Source of the DNA: Polyangiaceae bacterium
GTDB lineage: Bacteria > Myxococcota_A > Polyangia > Polyangiales > Polyangiaceae
Assembly: GCA_041389725.1 (NCBI GenBank)
Contig: JAWKRG010000004.1
Coordinates: forward strand, 868,001 to 932,000
Reading direction: 5' to 3'
Length of the DNA: 64,000 bases
Positions 45,424 through 55,356 of this stretch are shown here, one piece after another (positions within the stretch are counted from its first letter, which is position 1; each line of letters starts with the position of its first letter). The notes below the pieces were generated by a model. The model was not told the DNA's origin, did not search any database, and was given only the letters and a program-made list of their open reading frames with translations. Position numbers and translations under genes: made by a program.

Positions 45424-48219
45424 CTATCGTTCAAAGGTGGGCACACCGCCGCACTCGTGCAACACGGGCTGTCGCAGCACCGCCAGCAGCGGTGACTTGC
45501 CGTCCCGGGACCAAGCCGCAATGCGAAGACTGACGTCCTGCTCGGCGAACTCGTCGAGGGGCAAGTCACGAAAGACGCGGGCGGGCTCGCCACCCCTCTG
45601 CACTTCGCGGGCGAGGCGGATGACGTGCGGCGCCGAGAAGAAGCCGACATCGATGGCAATGGGTGCGGCTTCCGACGCACCTTCCGCGTACATCTCGAGG
45701 GCCAGACAAGTCCCTCGGGGATAGCGGATCGGTATCCGCAGTTCCGTGGGGGGCTCTCCGAAAGCGGCGGGCTCGAGCACGATCTTGTCGTCGTCGACCC
45801 AGCTATTGCCTCGCGTGCGCTCCGTGCCGTGACCGAGCGCGGCCTGCAGCAGGCTGGGCAAAGGTGAGCAGGCGGCGACTCGTGGACGGACGACCTGCAG
45901 AGATCCCGGGCCAGGCGAACCAGCGAACTTGGTGCCCAGGCGCAACAGCACCTCGCGGTGGCTCACGTCGAATAGGGGAACACGCAACAGGCGATGGGCG
46001 CGCGGGAACATGCGCCAATCCACTCGCAACGGCCGTTCCGCGCCGCGGATCACATGCACCTCGAAGTCCACTCCTTGGGGCGCCAAGTTTTCCTCCGCGA
46101 CGAGGTCCGCGAAGAAGCAGGTTCCGTCGCAAGGAACGACTGGGAAGAACACTTCCGCCAGGGGCTGACCGGGTGGGTTGGGGCTGAGGTGGAGTCGGTC
46201 GCCCTTGATATCCAGCGCCTCAGCGCGTGCGAGCACGCTGGACTGCCGTTGGGGCTCGAGCAAGGAGTCCTCCTTGGCGCAGCGCGAGCCTTCGGCGAGC
46301 GCGGGTATCGGAGGAGAGAGCAGCTCGAAGTCGTCCAAGTGCAACTGGCCCGCTTTCGCACCTAGCCGTCGGGCCTCGAGGCGCAGCTCCATGTGCGTTG
46401 CGCTAGCGGTGGTGGCCGCAGGCACGCGCCCCACCCAGCGCCACTCCGCGATCTCCGCCTCGACCGGGATCACGGCGGTGACTTCACGGCCCACGTCCAC
46501 GTCCGGCATCACCATCGGAGGTCCGACGGGGGTTTCGCCGTCGAAGAACTGAACCCGCAGCGCTGGCGCGCCACCGATCAACCAGCGCCACCCCGGGATG
46601 TCGAGTCGGTACTTGAAGCGCACCAAATGATCGACGGGCAGTCGCTGAGAGAAGCCCAGCCGAAGTCGCCCAGGGATGGAAACGTCGTAGTCGCCTTTTC
46701 CTTCGCTGAGCGCCAGCGCGCGGGTGGGTGACGGCTTCGGCGTCGGACGCAGCGTCGCGGCGTAGCTGGCCGGCCCCAAGCGCCGCGTCGTCTCGTACAT
46801 CTCCGACAGCGCGACGAAGTCCTCGCCGAAGCCGATGGATTGATAGGGGGCGGGCAGGTCGAAGGCGACGATCTGACGTACCGCGTGCTCGCAGCGCTCG
46901 GTCTGGATGCGTTTCGTGAGCCTCTCCTTCATGCCCGGCGTCCAGCGCAGGACCGACACGGTGGGACCCGGCACGCCGGAGAGCGGGTGGACGACAGACA
47001 AGCGCTCCGGCATCACCACGCACGATCGAGGGGCGAGCCCGCGCGCGTAGTCGACGGCACGCGCCAGGTCGTTGTCGAGGACTTCGCTCGTCGTTGGCAG
47101 CCTGCCTCGCAGCACCTGCACGATGGCCGCGGGGCGCCATGCCGTCGGCGTGTCGTGGCGCGTCCCAAACCACGCCAAGGCAAAGCAGCTCGACAATAGC
47201 GCTGCGCTGGCTACGCGCCAATGCGCTCTGCGCGGGGCGTGGATGAACAACAGCGCCAGAACGGCCGCCGCCGGAGCCAGAGCCGCATACACGTGTTCGG
47301 CGTCGTTGCGGATGAGGGCTCGCAAGCTCAGCGGTGCGACGCCAGCCAGCCACAGAGCGCTCCGGCGATCACGCGCTTGGACGCTCCACACACTGATGAT
47401 GAACCCGAGGACACAGAATGCCACCAGCGGAGCCAGTGGTAGATCGTGTCGCCCCTCCACCATGGTCACGACGTACGCGCGGGAGACCTCCAGCCAGCCG
47501 AGCAACGCGCGCCAGAAGTTGCCGCCGAGCACTCCGAAGGCGAGCGACGACACGAGCAGCGCCAGGACAACCGCAGAAAGCGTTCGGGCGAAGGGCCACA
47601 GTGCCTTTCGGCCTGCGAAGAAGGCCAGATCTGCCGCTGCGACGCAAACCAGGGACACCAGCCCGAGCACTCCCGTCTCGAAGGACAGCAATGTGCCACC
47701 TACGACGAGCAGCGCGGCGTAGATGATCCAGCGCCGGTGGCATTCTTCGGATGCCGCCGTGTACGTCAGCACGACTGCCAACGAAACCCAGGAACGCAGC
47801 GTGCGGACGTCGTCGTGCAATGCGAACAGAGCCAGTACGGCAAAGGTCGCCAATCGCTCCCGACGACTTCCCTCCGTGCACCTCGTCAAAGCTAGGCAGA
47901 GGGCCAAGGAAATCAGCGGAAACACCACGTGAAGAGCAAACAGCGCGCTCTTCGCATCGTACTCTCGGACAGCCGCGAGTCCCACGAGCCCCAGCGCCTG
48001 CCACAACGGTCCCATGGGATAGTCGAAGTCACGCCCCACCCATTGCCCCAGGGACGCCTGCCAAGGCAGACCAAGCTCCCAGCCGAAGTCGTAGGCGCGC
48101 ACGTCTAGGGTCTGCATCGAGAGCCCACGACTCGTGATCCATGCGTTGCACAGCGTGGCCACCACGAAGTAGAGAAGCAGCAGCCCCCACGGCGCCAGTC
48201 GTGTCAGCCGCCGGTGCAT
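45424..48219 (-). CDS. giant multi-pass membrane protein with C-terminal Cys domain (paralogue A)
   Basis: 931 residues, family not recognised. The ATG at MHRRLTRLAPWG overlaps the end of its upstream paralogue by 16 bp. The N-terminal half has about 10-12 hydrophobic helices. A loop after TM1 reads FGWELGLPWQASLGQWVGRDFDYPMG and is nearly matched in the paralogue. That loop and the topology resemble GT-C-type lipid-linked sugar transferases, but no catalytic motif was pinned down. The C-terminal 400 residues are beta-rich, with 'PCDGTCFFADLV'-type C-x3-C motifs in a likely periplasmic domain. It faces the aminotransferase gene tail to tail. Confidence 0.75.
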   Translation of the reverse strand: MHRRLTRLAPWGLLLLYFVVATLCNAWITSRGLSMQTLDVRAYDFGWELGLPWQASLGQWVGRDFDYPMGPLWQALGLVGLAAVREYDAKSALFALHVVFPLISLALCLALTRCTEGSRRERLATFAVLALFALHDDVRTLRSWVSLAVVLTYTAASEECHRRWIIYAALLVVGGTLLSFETGVLGLVSLVCVAAADLAFFAGRKALWPFARTLSAVVLALLVSSLAFGVLGGNFWRALLGWLEVSRAYVVTMVEGRHDLPLAPLVAFCVLGFIISVWSVQARDRRSALWLAGVAPLSLRALIRNDAEHVYAALAPAAAVLALLFIHAPRRAHWRVASAALLSSCFALAWFGTRHDTPTAWRPAAIVQVLRGRLPTTSEVLDNDLARAVDYARGLAPRSCVVMPERLSVVHPLSGVPGPTVSVLRWTPGMKERLTKRIQTERCEHAVRQIVAFDLPAPYQSIGFGEDFVALSEMYETTRRLGPASYAATLRPTPKPSPTRALALSEGKGDYDVSIPGRLRLGFSQRLPVDHLVRFKYRLDIPGWRWLIGGAPALRVQFFDGETPVGPPMVMPDVDVGREVTAVIPVEAEIAEWRWVGRVPAATTASATHMELRLEARRLGAKAGQLHLDDFELLSPPIPALAEGSRCAKEDSLLEPQRQSSVLARAEALDIKGDRLHLSPNPPGQPLAEVFFPVVPCDGTCFFADLVAEENLAPQGVDFEVHVIRGAERPLRVDWRMFPRAHRLLRVPLFDVSHREVLLRLGTKFAGSPGPGSLQVVRPRVAACSPLPSLLQAALGHGTERTRGNSWVDDDKIVLEPAAFGEPPTELRIPIRYPRGTCLALEMYAEGASEAAPIAIDVGFFSAPHVIRLAREVQRGGEPARVFRDLPLDEFAEQDVSLRIAAWSRDGKSPLLAVLRQPVLHECGGVPTFER

Positions 48220-50981
48220 GGTTGCAGCTCCGCGCGGGTGTACACCCCTCGCGCAGACGAAGGCGCGTGGGGTGAGAATGCGACCAACAAAAGCTCGACG
48301 GCTCTGCTCTCCCAATCGAAAAGATCGATGGGCCCGAGACGTTCCTTCGGCGCTCCGCCTGGGATGTGTTTGACGAACAGTCGGTGCTCGACGCCGTCGA
48401 CCACGAGCCAAGCCACGTATTCGAAGGTGACGTCGGGTTCGGCTCGGGACTCCAGCTCGAGCGCCAAACAGGTGTGGCTCGCCACCGTCAACGGCAGGCG
48501 TACCGCGCCGCCCGTGGGCCCGAAGGCGATCTCGCCGCTTCGGTCTACGTATACCGCGCCGCCCTCGATCTTCGCGGAGCCGCGCTCGAGCGCGGACGTC
48601 ACGCTGCCCCGGGAGGAGCATCGGTCCACTTTGGCGTTGCTGACGAAGGCGAAGTCAGCGGTGCTGTTCTCGGCGCTCAACGTCCCCAGACGTAGCCAGG
48701 AGTTGCCAACGTACTCACGCAGCGGCACCTCGACGTGCCGGCTGTCACTTGGCCGCAGGAGGCGGCTGAACAGTAGCGGGCGCTCGTGACTACTCTGTAG
48801 CTGGTGCGCCTCGAATTCCACTCCGTCGCCTCGTGTGGAGCGCACGCTGAGATCCATGCTGAGGCAAGAGTCGGTGCAGGGGCCTAGCGGTAGGAAGACT
48901 TCGGCCCGAGCCTCGGGAAACGGATTGGGGTGCAGGTTGAAGCCGTCGTCTTCCACGCGAGGCGCGACCATGCGTGGCACGGCCAGTCCCGCATTCAACG
49001 CGTGCACCAGCTCGATGGGGCCACAACCTTCGGCTGGTTGCGGCGCGGGAGGCGGGGGCTGAATCGCTTCCGTCGTCGTGAGCTCCACGGTCACGGCTTC
49101 TGGGTGCAGGCGACCACGAGGCTTGGCCCATATTCGAATCCGGTCTGCGGTCCGCCGAGGAGTCCCCGTGCCCAAGAGCCAGCGCTCCTCCAGGCTCGCG
49201 GCGTCGATCGCGACGTAGACGTCTCCAAACTGATTCGGTTCGGCGTGGAATAGAGGTCGTGGGCTCCCCAGAGGTTCTCCCTTGCTTTCGAGCTGGTAGG
49301 AGAGTTCAGGCATCGAGCCCGTGCGCACCGCCCAGTTCGGCCCGCGCAGTGCCATGTTCAAGCGCAGAAGGGTGTCCCCGCTCACGGCTTCGCCCAAGTG
49401 CCACGTTGCTTCGCCGGGCACTGATATCGTGACCGCGCGCTCCTTCAGCTCGAGGTCGCGACGTTCGACCCTCAAAGGCACCTCGCGCCTGCGCAGGACG
49501 AGCAAGCTCGGCGCAAGCTGCTTTTCGCGCTCGTAGTACTCCGCCAGGGTGATGAAGTCCGTTCCAAGCAACCACTCGCTCCCGCGCGGGGAGTCGAGCG
49601 CCATCAGTTGATGCACGTAGTGCGTGCAAGAGCTAGCTCGCAGCTTGTCCGCTAGCGCGCGCCGCTGAGCCTCACTCCAACGCAAGGACAGTTCGGTGGG
49701 ACCGGGCAAGTCTGCCAAGGCATGTGCAACCGTCAGAGGAGGCGCGAACCCCATGCAAGGGTCACCGCTCTCGCGCGCGAAGCGGACGACTTGGGATACC
49801 TCAGTTTCGAAGTCGGGCTGCCCGTGAAACGCGCCGCGAGCCGCTTGATAGGCATCCCAGAATATCGACGGCCGCAACCACAAGTCGCCCGGACGCGCAC
49901 CGAACCACCCGAACAGCGCAACGCTGGCGAGCAGTCCGTAGCTCGTTCTAAGAAGCCGTGAGTGCACCGAGTCGACGGCGGTGAGCACCAGCGTCCCCAA
50001 CAGAGGCAAGAGCGCCACGTACACGTGGCCGGCGTCCGGAAGGATGAGCGCAAACGCCGCGCAAGGCAGGCTTCCCATCAGCCATTGTCCGGCCACGAAG
50101 CGCAAGCGCGCGACCAGCAGTGGCAAAAGAGACAGCGTCGCAGCCACGACCAGCAGAGCAATCACGTTTTGCATGCGCACGCCCGCGCCCCAGGGAGCAG
50201 AGAGAGCGACATAGGCGTCGGCCAACGCACGCTGATCCCGAACGTAGCCCAGGGGCGAAAAACCCAGTGCGAGGGCAACGGAGGATGCGGCGACCGTGGT
50301 GACCAGGAACCCCAGAGCGACGGAGCGCACGCGCCACAGCAAAGGGCCCAGAGAGGCGCGGCGCCGCCAGCAGGCCAGAGCCTCGTAAACGACCATGGCG
50401 AAAACCGAGGCCACTCCAAGCAGTGCGCGGTCCACGCTCAACCATGCTGCCAGCGCGATGCAGACCCCGGCCAGCCAAGGCCCAAGGCGTGAGCGCTCTC
50501 GCGCGGGAGCGAAGGAGACGATGATCGCCAGCGACAAGAGCCCGCGGAACGTCGCAATTCCTGCGCCGAACGCCAGGGATGCGAGTAGCAACGCGCCGAG
50601 TAGACGTTCACGGCTCCGCTCCAGTGTCAGAAAAGCAATCCCACTTGCTGCAGCGACCCCCAGGGTTCGAAACGCCAACTCGATGGATGCGACGGCAGGG
50701 GCCAGGCGCGTCGTGTCACCGAGTCCAAGGGTCGCAACGAGTTGCCACAGGGGCCCGCGCGCGTGGGTCAAATCGCGCCCAACCCAGTGCCCGTGTAGCG
50801 CCTGCCACGCCAGTTCGAGCTGCCACGCGAAATCCAAGCGACCGACCTCGAGCCCGCGATAGTCGAGAGTGCGCGAACGAAAGTACCAACTCGCAGCCAG
50901 CGCTGCCGTCAGATAGGTGAACAGCGCGACTGGCAGAAGCGGGTATCTACGGACCTTGGCGCCGGCTCCCATCGTAGCCAA
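48204..50981 (-). CDS. giant multi-pass membrane protein with C-terminal Cys domain (paralogue B)
   Basis: 925 residues, tandem paralogue of the downstream gene. It shares the post-TM1 loop (FAWQLELAWQALHGHWVGRDLTHARG), a mid-chain 'DAGHVYVALLPLLG' matching 'DAEHVYAALAPAAA', the 'LPGPTELSLRW' phrase, and the 'CTDSCLSMDL' C-x3-C motif in a beta-rich C-terminal domain. Start choice is ATG 1 or 4. The pair is read as one unit. Conserved acids in the D-x-x-H-V-Y loop are candidates for GT-C chemistry. No annotated family is claimed. Confidence 0.75.
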   Translation of the reverse strand: MATMGAGAKVRRYPLLPVALFTYLTAALAASWYFRSRTLDYRGLEVGRLDFAWQLELAWQALHGHWVGRDLTHARGPLWQLVATLGLGDTTRLAPAVASIELAFRTLGVAAASGIAFLTLERSRERLLGALLLASLAFGAGIATFRGLLSLAIIVSFAPARERSRLGPWLAGVCIALAAWLSVDRALLGVASVFAMVVYEALACWRRRASLGPLLWRVRSVALGFLVTTVAASSVALALGFSPLGYVRDQRALADAYVALSAPWGAGVRMQNVIALLVVAATLSLLPLLVARLRFVAGQWLMGSLPCAAFALILPDAGHVYVALLPLLGTLVLTAVDSVHSRLLRTSYGLLASVALFGWFGARPGDLWLRPSIFWDAYQAARGAFHGQPDFETEVSQVVRFARESGDPCMGFAPPLTVAHALADLPGPTELSLRWSEAQRRALADKLRASSCTHYVHQLMALDSPRGSEWLLGTDFITLAEYYEREKQLAPSLLVLRRREVPLRVERRDLELKERAVTISVPGEATWHLGEAVSGDTLLRLNMALRGPNWAVRTGSMPELSYQLESKGEPLGSPRPLFHAEPNQFGDVYVAIDAASLEERWLLGTGTPRRTADRIRIWAKPRGRLHPEAVTVELTTTEAIQPPPPAPQPAEGCGPIELVHALNAGLAVPRMVAPRVEDDGFNLHPNPFPEARAEVFLPLGPCTDSCLSMDLSVRSTRGDGVEFEAHQLQSSHERPLLFSRLLRPSDSRHVEVPLREYVGNSWLRLGTLSAENSTADFAFVSNAKVDRCSSRGSVTSALERGSAKIEGGAVYVDRSGEIAFGPTGGAVRLPLTVASHTCLALELESRAEPDVTFEYVAWLVVDGVEHRLFVKHIPGGAPKERLGPIDLFDWESRAVELLLVAFSPHAPSSARGVYTRAELQPCTGG

Positions 50982-51208
50982 CTCAGCATGCCACGTACGA
51001 GGCTCGTGTTGAGCTGTCTTGGCAGGATCAGCTCCCGATGGGAATTGCGACCAAGACCCTCAGTCGAGACTAGAAGCGGGTCTCAGACTCTAGCAGGGGC
51101 CAGTGCTCGAGACCCGCGCTTTGCAGGAATGGCGGCTTCCAGTTGCGTCGCCCTGACCCGCGCGTTGCTCCCGCTTGGCCCGGCGACTACTGTGCTGGAG
51201 TCTTGGTA

Positions 51209-52519
51209 TTGCCGATCTTGACCTCAGCGTCGTGGGTTGCAAAAGCCCAGGGCAGCCAATACCTGCCGCCACCCATGCTGCGGCAACTTCAGCTTCGGCG
51301 CCTGCGTGCCGTCGTGGCCCACGCGCGTCGACACGTTCCGTTTTACCAGGACGCCTGGCAAAGGGCCGGAGTCTCGGAGCGCTCCCTGCGTTCCCTCGAC
51401 GACCTGCGTCGGTTTCCGATTCCGGATCGCCAGGCGATCGAGAGCGATCCCGAGGCCATCGTCAGCCGCGAGCACCTCGCCCGCTACCGCGCCGGGTCCG
51501 CCTTCATTCGACGGTCCGGCGGCTCGAGCGGGGGACCACAACTCGAGGTTCACGCGGATCCGAGTTCTTGGCGCCGACTCGACGCCTTCTACTACCGCGC
51601 CTTCGTCGCTCTCGGGTACCGACCCTGGAAAGAGGTGGCGTACTACTGGAGCGCGCCTTTCAAGAAGCGGCTGCACGAGCGTCTCGGTTTCATGCCCAAG
51701 TTGCGCGTTCCCGCCGAAGCTGGACTGCGTGAGCAGCTATCCATTCTCTCCGCGCATCCAGGCTTGTGGTGGTACTACCACCCGAGCGCGCTGTTCGCTC
51801 TGGCTCGCAAGTTGCCGAGCCAGTTGCGCGCGGCCAAGCCCGTGCGTGTCATCTCCCACGCCGAGCTGCTGCCGGGCGCGATGCGTCGCGCCATCGAGCG
51901 AGTGCTTGGGCAACCGGTCTACGATCAATACGGCACCAGCGAGTTCAATCGCATGGCCTGGCAATGCCTCGAACACAGGGACTATCACGTCGACGCGGAC
52001 AGCATCATCCTGGAAGTCGTGGATGAAGCCAACCAGCCTGTACGTCCTGGGGAGGTAGGCAGAGCACTGGTCACCGGCTTGATGAATCGCATGATGCCGT
52101 TGATTCGCTACGAGCTCGGTGACCTACTGGTGCCATCGGATCGAACGTGCGATTGTGGTCGCCGCCTCCCCATGATCAGCAGTATCGAAGGGCGTGTGCG
52201 CGACGTGTTCAAGCTACCCGGTGGCGGCACGCGGACGCCTAGAGAGGTGATGGAGCCCTTCGCCGACATCGAAGGGATCGATCTGTTTCGCGTGACTCAG
52301 ACGACGAAATCCAGCGCTCGTCTCGAGCTGGAGACCGAAGTGGCGGACCCTGCCGCGTTGACCGAGAGCTGTCGTCGCCGCTTTGCGCCGATCTGTCCTG
52401 GCCTGGACCTGGATGTCCAGATCGTGGACGCGCTGAACAAGCAACCAACGGGCAAGTGCACCATGGTGCAGAGCCAAGTTCCGCTCGACGGCGGTAAAGG
52501 CCCCTCCTTTCGATCCTGA
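51209..52519 (+). CDS. CapK/PaaK-like adenylate-forming enzyme
   Basis: AMP-binding enzyme of the phenylacetate-CoA ligase / CapK group, 436 residues. A-box SGGSSGG is followed by YDQYGTSEF, then YELGDLL with RTCDCGRRLP, a zinc-type Cys cluster, and a C-terminal lid. The TTG start is chosen because GGAG lies eight bases upstream and the next residues (LPILTSASWVAKAQGSQY) match the family's N-terminus. CapK-like genes sit in capsule and exopolysaccharide loci. Here it opens the second glycan operon. The acid it activates is unknown. Confidence 0.85.
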   Translation: MPILTSASWVAKAQGSQYLPPPMLRQLQLRRLRAVVAHARRHVPFYQDAWQRAGVSERSLRSLDDLRRFPIPDRQAIESDPEAIVSREHLARYRAGSAFIRRSGGSSGGPQLEVHADPSSWRRLDAFYYRAFVALGYRPWKEVAYYWSAPFKKRLHERLGFMPKLRVPAEAGLREQLSILSAHPGLWWYYHPSALFALARKLPSQLRAAKPVRVISHAELLPGAMRRAIERVLGQPVYDQYGTSEFNRMAWQCLEHRDYHVDADSIILEVVDEANQPVRPGEVGRALVTGLMNRMMPLIRYELGDLLVPSDRTCDCGRRLPMISSIEGRVRDVFKLPGGGTRTPREVMEPFADIEGIDLFRVTQTTKSSARLELETEVADPAALTESCRRRFAPICPGLDLDVQIVDALNKQPTGKCTMVQSQVPLDGGKGPSFRS

Positions 52520-52525
52520 GCCGCC

Positions 52526-53938
52526 ATGGCAGATTGGCTACGCGATGCGGTCTTCTACCAAATCTTTCCGGATCGCTTCGCGCGCTGCGAGCGAGTCCCG
52601 AAGCTTGCATCCCTCGAAGCCTGGGATGCACCTCCGGGTACGAGCGGCTACAAGGGAGGGGACCTGCGCGGTGTGGTCGAACGCCTCGACTACCTTTCGG
52701 AATTGGGGATCACGGCGCTCTATCTGAACCCAATCTTCACCGCCACGGCGAACCATCGCTACCACACGGCTGACTACTTCGCCGTCGACCCCATGCTGGG
52801 AGGCACGGTTGCCTTCGAAGGGCTGCTGACGGCCTGTCACGACCGCGGCATGAAGGTCGTCATTGACGGCGTCTTCAATCACTGCGGCCGTGCCTTTCCG
52901 CCCTTCGCCGACGTGGCGGAGAATGGCGCTGCGTCGCCCTATCGCGATTGGTTCTTCGTGCATGCGCTCCCGCTCGATCCCTACGGAGCGCACTCGCCGC
53001 GATACGCTTCTTGGATGAATCTGCCGGCGCTGCCGAAGTTCGACACCGGCAACGCCGAGGTTCGCGAGTTCCTGCAGCGCGTGGCGGAGCACTGGGTGAA
53101 GGTGGGCATCGACGGCTGGCGGCTCGACACTCCAGAACAGATCGAGACGCCCGGCTTCTGGCAAGAGTTGGCCGCACGCGTGAAAGCGGTGAACGCCGAC
53201 GCCGTGTTGATCGGCGAAGTCTGGGACGAACCGAGCGCCTGGCTCGCGCCGCAGGGGCCCTTCGACGCGGTGCTCAACTACCACGTGGGGGGGCGCATCC
53301 TTCCCTTCGTGGGGCAAGAAAGCCTCGACCGCAAGTTGACGCAGAAGCTGGCATATCCCTTCAAAGGTGAAGTGAACGGTGAGCAGTTCGCCGCGTTCCT
53401 GGAGCAGCTCTACGCACGATTCCCTGCGAAGGTCACGCAGTCTTGGCTGAGCCTGGACGCCTGTCACGACACACCGCGCCGCGCCAGCATGCTGTCGGGG
53501 GATCGTCGACGAGTCGACTTGGCTGAAATGCTGCGCTTCACTTTGCCTGGGGCGCCATGCATCTACTACGGCGAGGAACTCGCGCTCGAAGGCGGAATGG
53601 ACCCAGGCTGTCGCGCTGGGTTTCCTTGGGACTCCGCCTCTTGCGAGACAACGGACTGGGTGCGCCGCCTGGCTGCGCTCAGACATGGCCATCTCGCCCT
53701 GCGACGGGGCGAGTTCCGTGTACTCGCGGCTACAGCCAAGGCGTTCGCTTTCGCTCGCACGCACACTGATGGTGCGGTCATCGTTGCGCTCAACGTAGGC
53801 GACGACACTGTCGAGCTCCCGGTTTCGCCCGACATCCAGCTGGGCACCTTGCTGCTCGGCGAAGGAAGCGTTGCGGCTGGCCGCCTTCGCCTTCCGGCGC
53901 TTCGCGCGGGCGTCTGGCAAGCGAGCTTGCCGCCGTGA
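52526..53938 (+). CDS. GH13-family alpha-amylase/neopullulanase-like enzyme
   Basis: Cytoplasmic, signal-less GH13 enzyme of 470 residues. The four conserved regions are complete: DGVFNH; GWRLDTPEQI with the nucleophile Asp (about 200); GEVWDE with the acid/base Glu (about 230); and SLDACHDTPR with the transition-state Asp (about 313). The opening DAVFYQIFPDRFARC is typical of the neopullulanase/maltogenic group. It lies 7 bp after the CapK-like gene and overlaps the flippase gene by 4 bp. It probably trims or transfers alpha-glucans that feed the pathway. Confidence 0.92.
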   Translation: MADWLRDAVFYQIFPDRFARCERVPKLASLEAWDAPPGTSGYKGGDLRGVVERLDYLSELGITALYLNPIFTATANHRYHTADYFAVDPMLGGTVAFEGLLTACHDRGMKVVIDGVFNHCGRAFPPFADVAENGAASPYRDWFFVHALPLDPYGAHSPRYASWMNLPALPKFDTGNAEVREFLQRVAEHWVKVGIDGWRLDTPEQIETPGFWQELAARVKAVNADAVLIGEVWDEPSAWLAPQGPFDAVLNYHVGGRILPFVGQESLDRKLTQKLAYPFKGEVNGEQFAAFLEQLYARFPAKVTQSWLSLDACHDTPRRASMLSGDRRRVDLAEMLRFTLPGAPCIYYGEELALEGGMDPGCRAGFPWDSASCETTDWVRRLAALRHGHLALRRGEFRVLAATAKAFAFARTHTDGAVIVALNVGDDTVELPVSPDIQLGTLLLGEGSVAAGRLRLPALRAGVWQASLPP

Positions 53939-55356
53939 GCCGCCCCTTGGCGCGTGCGCTGACGATTCTCGGCCCCTATGGCGTGGCGCTGACTCTGCAG
54001 CGCGTGGCCGCCCTGGTGGTGGTGCCGGTGCTGACCTGGACGCTGCGACCGGCCGAGCTCGGTGCCTACGCTGTGCTGGGGACCCTGGCGTACTTCGCGT
54101 TCATGGCGCTGGTGGATCTCGGGCTGGGGATGGCGGCATTTCGCCTGGCCGCGGACGACGGAAGCGATCCGCCAAGCCTGTTCGCTTCGGTGCTGTGGAT
54201 TCGCCTCGCGATAGCGCTGTCCTTCTTTTCCCTTGCTTGGCTCACCCGCGAGCAGATCACGCGCTGGTTGATTGGCGAGGCCGGCGACCCGCGCGCAGTG
54301 CTCGTTGCTGTCGGCACTCTCGTGTTGCGCGCCGCGACGCAGACGATGAGCGATTACCTGCGCTTCCTTGGCAGAGATCGCGCGGCGGCGCTGTTCTTGG
54401 GTACGCTCGGCGTGCTCGAGGCTACGTTCGCGTTCGTCTTCGTCTGGATCATGCGCTGGGGTTATCAAGGATGGGTAGCCGCCCTGCTCGCAGCGCAGTT
54501 GATTGCACTACCACCCCTCGCCTTCGCCACGCGGCGCATTCTAAAAGTTGGCAATCGCTCGGCGGTGAGGTTGACCGTCGCGCTGGGATGGCCCATTGGC
54601 GTGATGCAGGCGCTGTATGCCTTGCGCGAGTTGGATCGATTCCTGGTAGGGAAGTTGCACTCGCTGGGCGAGGCGGGAAGCTACGACGTTGCCGTCAAGC
54701 TTGGCGCTCCCTTCGCCGCCTTCAATACCGTGCTCATCCTAGGGCTCGAGCAACGAGCCCTCACTACACGCGAGCCGCTACAATTGATGCAGGTCGCTCG
54801 CGCGTTTGCGCGTGCGTACCTGGCCACGCTCAGCGTCGCAGCGTTCTTGGTGGCGATGCTCAGTCCGGAGATCCTGCTGTTGTTCGGCCCGGACTACCGC
54901 GGAGCGGCTCCCACCGCTGCTGTCGTCTTGTTCTTGCCCGCGCTCGAGGGGGTGCGGCGCACCGCTGGGTTGGGCATGGACTTGCGCAAACGGACTCGGG
55001 GCTGGTTCTGGGTCGCAGCTGCCAACGGCGCTGTCGCCATCGCCCTCGCGCTGCTGCTATCCCGACGTTTTGGCGGAATGGGCGCGGCCGTGGGACTCGT
55101 GCTGGGCGCTGCTGCAGGCTGCCATGTGGCTGCTCGAGCCTGCGTGCCTCTTGGCGCTGACTACTGCGTGCCCGTCCGCGGAGCCGTCGTGCTCGCCATC
55201 GCGGGCGCGGTGCTGGCCGTTGCGGCCCTCGGCCGCTGGCCCGTGGTCTGGGAGCATCTGCCCTGGCGCCTGGCGGCCGCACTTGGATTCGGAGCCCTGT
55301 GCGCGAGACTGTTTCCGTTCGGAAGGCAAACATGGTCACGGGTACTGACGCGTTGA
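53935..55356 (+). CDS. oligosaccharide flippase / Wzx-like exporter
   Basis: Integral membrane protein of 473 residues with about 12-14 helices, starting RALTILGPYGVALTLQRVAALVVVPVLTW, the usual look of polysaccharide-biosynthesis (Wzx/RfbX) flippases. A GTGA overlap couples it to the GH13 gene. In such loci the flippase moves lipid-linked oligosaccharide to the outer face of the inner membrane. A MATE-like fold relation means antiporter activity cannot be excluded. Confidence 0.87.
   Translation: MSRPLARALTILGPYGVALTLQRVAALVVVPVLTWTLRPAELGAYAVLGTLAYFAFMALVDLGLGMAAFRLAADDGSDPPSLFASVLWIRLAIALSFFSLAWLTREQITRWLIGEAGDPRAVLVAVGTLVLRAATQTMSDYLRFLGRDRAAALFLGTLGVLEATFAFVFVWIMRWGYQGWVAALLAAQLIALPPLAFATRRILKVGNRSAVRLTVALGWPIGVMQALYALRELDRFLVGKLHSLGEAGSYDVAVKLGAPFAAFNTVLILGLEQRALTTREPLQLMQVARAFARAYLATLSVAAFLVAMLSPEILLLFGPDYRGAAPTAAVVLFLPALEGVRRTAGLGMDLRKRTRGWFWVAAANGAVAIALALLLSRRFGGMGAAVGLVLGAAAGCHVAARACVPLGADYCVPVRGAVVLAIAGAVLAVAALGRWPVVWEHLPWRLAAALGFGALCARLFPFGRQTWSRVLTR

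Noticed and set aside
52538..53920. 460-residue minus-strand open frame
   Set aside because: The plus strand has complete GH13 motifs and tight operon spacing; the antisense product has no recognisable domain.
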